From Anaerolineaceae bacterium UBA6107 (GTDB lineage Bacteria; Chloroflexota; Anaerolineae; Anaerolineales; Anaerolineaceae): a DNA stretch of 16,185 bases. The stretch spans positions 8,363 to 24,547 of the forward strand of contig DIWL01000029.1 in the NCBI GenBank assembly GCA_002428455.1, written 5' to 3'. A program made the position numbers and the translations under genes. This document shows positions 15,947 to 16,185 of this stretch, in pieces. The notes under the pieces are model-generated. The model worked only from the letters and a program-made list of their open reading frames with translations. It was not told the DNA's origin and made no database searches. Position 1 is the stretch's first letter. Each line of letters starts with the position of its first letter.

Positions 15947-16017
15947 AATGATAGATTTTGCACGATCACTGGGGCCCGTAGCTTCGTAGATTCCCGAAGG
16001 GAACGTGGTTAGAGCGC
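15947..16017 (+). pseudogene. Interrupted partial copy of the tRNA(CAT) promoter and 5' half
   Basis: Positions 15947-15983 repeat 16082-16118 with two mismatches, including the extended -10 element (TGATAGATT versus TGATATAAT) and the tRNA acceptor 5' strand plus the start of the D stem. A 21-nt block (15984-16004) replaces the two bases CA of the intact gene. It holds the palindrome TTCCC-GAA-GGGAA at 15991-16003. The copy then resumes with GTGGTTAGAGCGC (16005-16017) and stops matching before the anticodon arm. It cannot fold as a tRNA. It may be a decayed tandem duplicate or a small RNA with a tRNA-like 5' end. Confidence 0.7.
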
Positions 16018-16043
16018 AAACTGAAATGACAAGATACTTAGAT

Positions 16044-16073
16044 TCTCGCGCAAGATGGATGGCGCGGGATTTT
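16044..16073 (+). terminator. Possible intrinsic terminator after the tRNA-like copy
   Basis: TCTCGCGC (16044-16051) pairs with GCGCGGGA (16062-16069), with one G-T pair, around a 10-nt loop, and TTTT follows at 16070-16073. The stem is strong but the T-run is short. It would end a plus-strand transcript begun at the copied tRNA promoter, giving an RNA of roughly 110 nt. Confidence 0.4.
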
Positions 16074-16083
16074 GATTTAATAA

Positions 16084-16092
16084 TGATATAAT
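16084..16092 (+). promoter_or_regulatory. Extended -10 promoter of the tRNA gene
   Basis: TG, one base, then a perfect TATAAT (16087-16092) form an extended -10 element. Transcription would start near 16099, about 8 nt before the mature tRNA 5' end. I see no good -35 box at 16-18 bp, which is acceptable for extended -10 promoters. Confidence 0.65.
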
Positions 16093-16106
16093 TTGCACGA
16101 TCACTG

Positions 16107-16179
16107 GGGCCCGTAGCTCAGTGGTTAGAGCGCGCGGCTCATAACCGCTTGGTCGCAGGTTCGATCCCTGCCGGGCCCA
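16107..16179 (+). tRNA. tRNA with CAT anticodon, probably tRNA-Ile2
   Basis: A complete cloverleaf of 73 nt: acceptor GGGCCCG (16107-16113) pairs with CGGGCCC (16172-16178). D stem is GCTC/GAGC, anticodon loop CTCATAA (16138-16144) gives CAT, T arm is GCAGG-TTCGATC-CCTGC, and the discriminator is A. The 27-43 pair is a C-T mismatch. After A73 comes CC then T, so CCA is not encoded. Strong likeness to E. coli tRNA-Ile2 (the stretch from the anticodon loop through GGTCGC) and the C4-G69, C5-G68 pairs that TilS recognises there point to the lysidine-modified isoleucine tRNA for AUA rather than elongator Met. Confidence 0.92.
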
Positions 16180-16185
16180 CCTTCA

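Noticed and set aside
16107..16179. Initiator or elongator tRNA-Met
   Set aside because: The acceptor starts with a paired G1-C72, excluding the initiator form. The anticodon-loop to variable-loop sequence and C4-G69/C5-G68 fit Ile2 better than elongator Met, though the latter is not fully excluded.
15947..16179. Attachment-site repeat of an integrated element at the tRNA
   Set aside because: Integrases usually duplicate the tRNA 3' end; here the 5' half and promoter are copied, only 135 bp away, and no integrase gene is present.
1..16185. CRISPR array, insertion sequence or prophage genes
   Set aside because: No regularly spaced repeats, transposase motifs or phage genes were seen.

Overview
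This window carries one long run of 15 tightly packed protein genes, all on the minus strand, for making and exporting a cell-surface polysaccharide. A tRNA gene faces the other way at the right end. The gene set (ABC-type export, six glycosyltransferases, nucleotide-sugar enzymes, an EPS-type MarR regulator) is accessory surface-glycan DNA of a bacterium. GC is moderate, some starts look like TTG, and the tRNA has no encoded CCA tail. The style fits an uncultured environmental bacterium such as a Chloroflexota (Anaerolineae) member, but this assignment is a weak guess from gene style, not from any marker gene.

Transcription runs right to left. A strong sigma70-type promoter (TTGACC, 17 bp, TATAAT) at 15897-15925 precedes a winged-helix regulator (15396-15872). 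A 15-bp inverted repeat lies over its -10 end and start point and is a candidate operator. Next come a GDP-L-fucose synthase-like reductase, the Wzm-type permease and the Wzt-type ATPase with a C-terminal extension, a capsule-synthesis GT-B protein, and an asparagine-synthetase-like protein without the N-terminal Cys. A nonulosonic-acid-like block follows: PseB-type dehydratase, RmlD-type reductase, NeuB-type synthase, a GT4 glycosyltransferase and an SpsF-type cytidylyltransferase. Four further glycosyltransferases finish the run at position 185. Every junction is an overlap or a gap of about 10 nt or less, so one polycistronic, translationally coupled transcript is likely.

Working model (inference): PseB, RmlD-like, NeuB and SpsF make a CMP-activated 3,9-dideoxy nonulosonic-type sugar. 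The glycosyltransferases build the chain and the Wzm/Wzt pair exports it. No aminotransferase, PseG-like hydrolase or N-acetyltransferase of the pseudaminic/legionaminic pathways is visible, and there is no Gmd partner for the fucose synthase. The window also shows no initiating sugar-phosphate transferase, Wzx or Wzy.

The right end (15933-16106) holds an unusual partial copy of the tRNA promoter and 5' half, interrupted by a 21-nt palindromic insert and followed by a terminator-like hairpin. The left end (1-184) holds no convincing gene.
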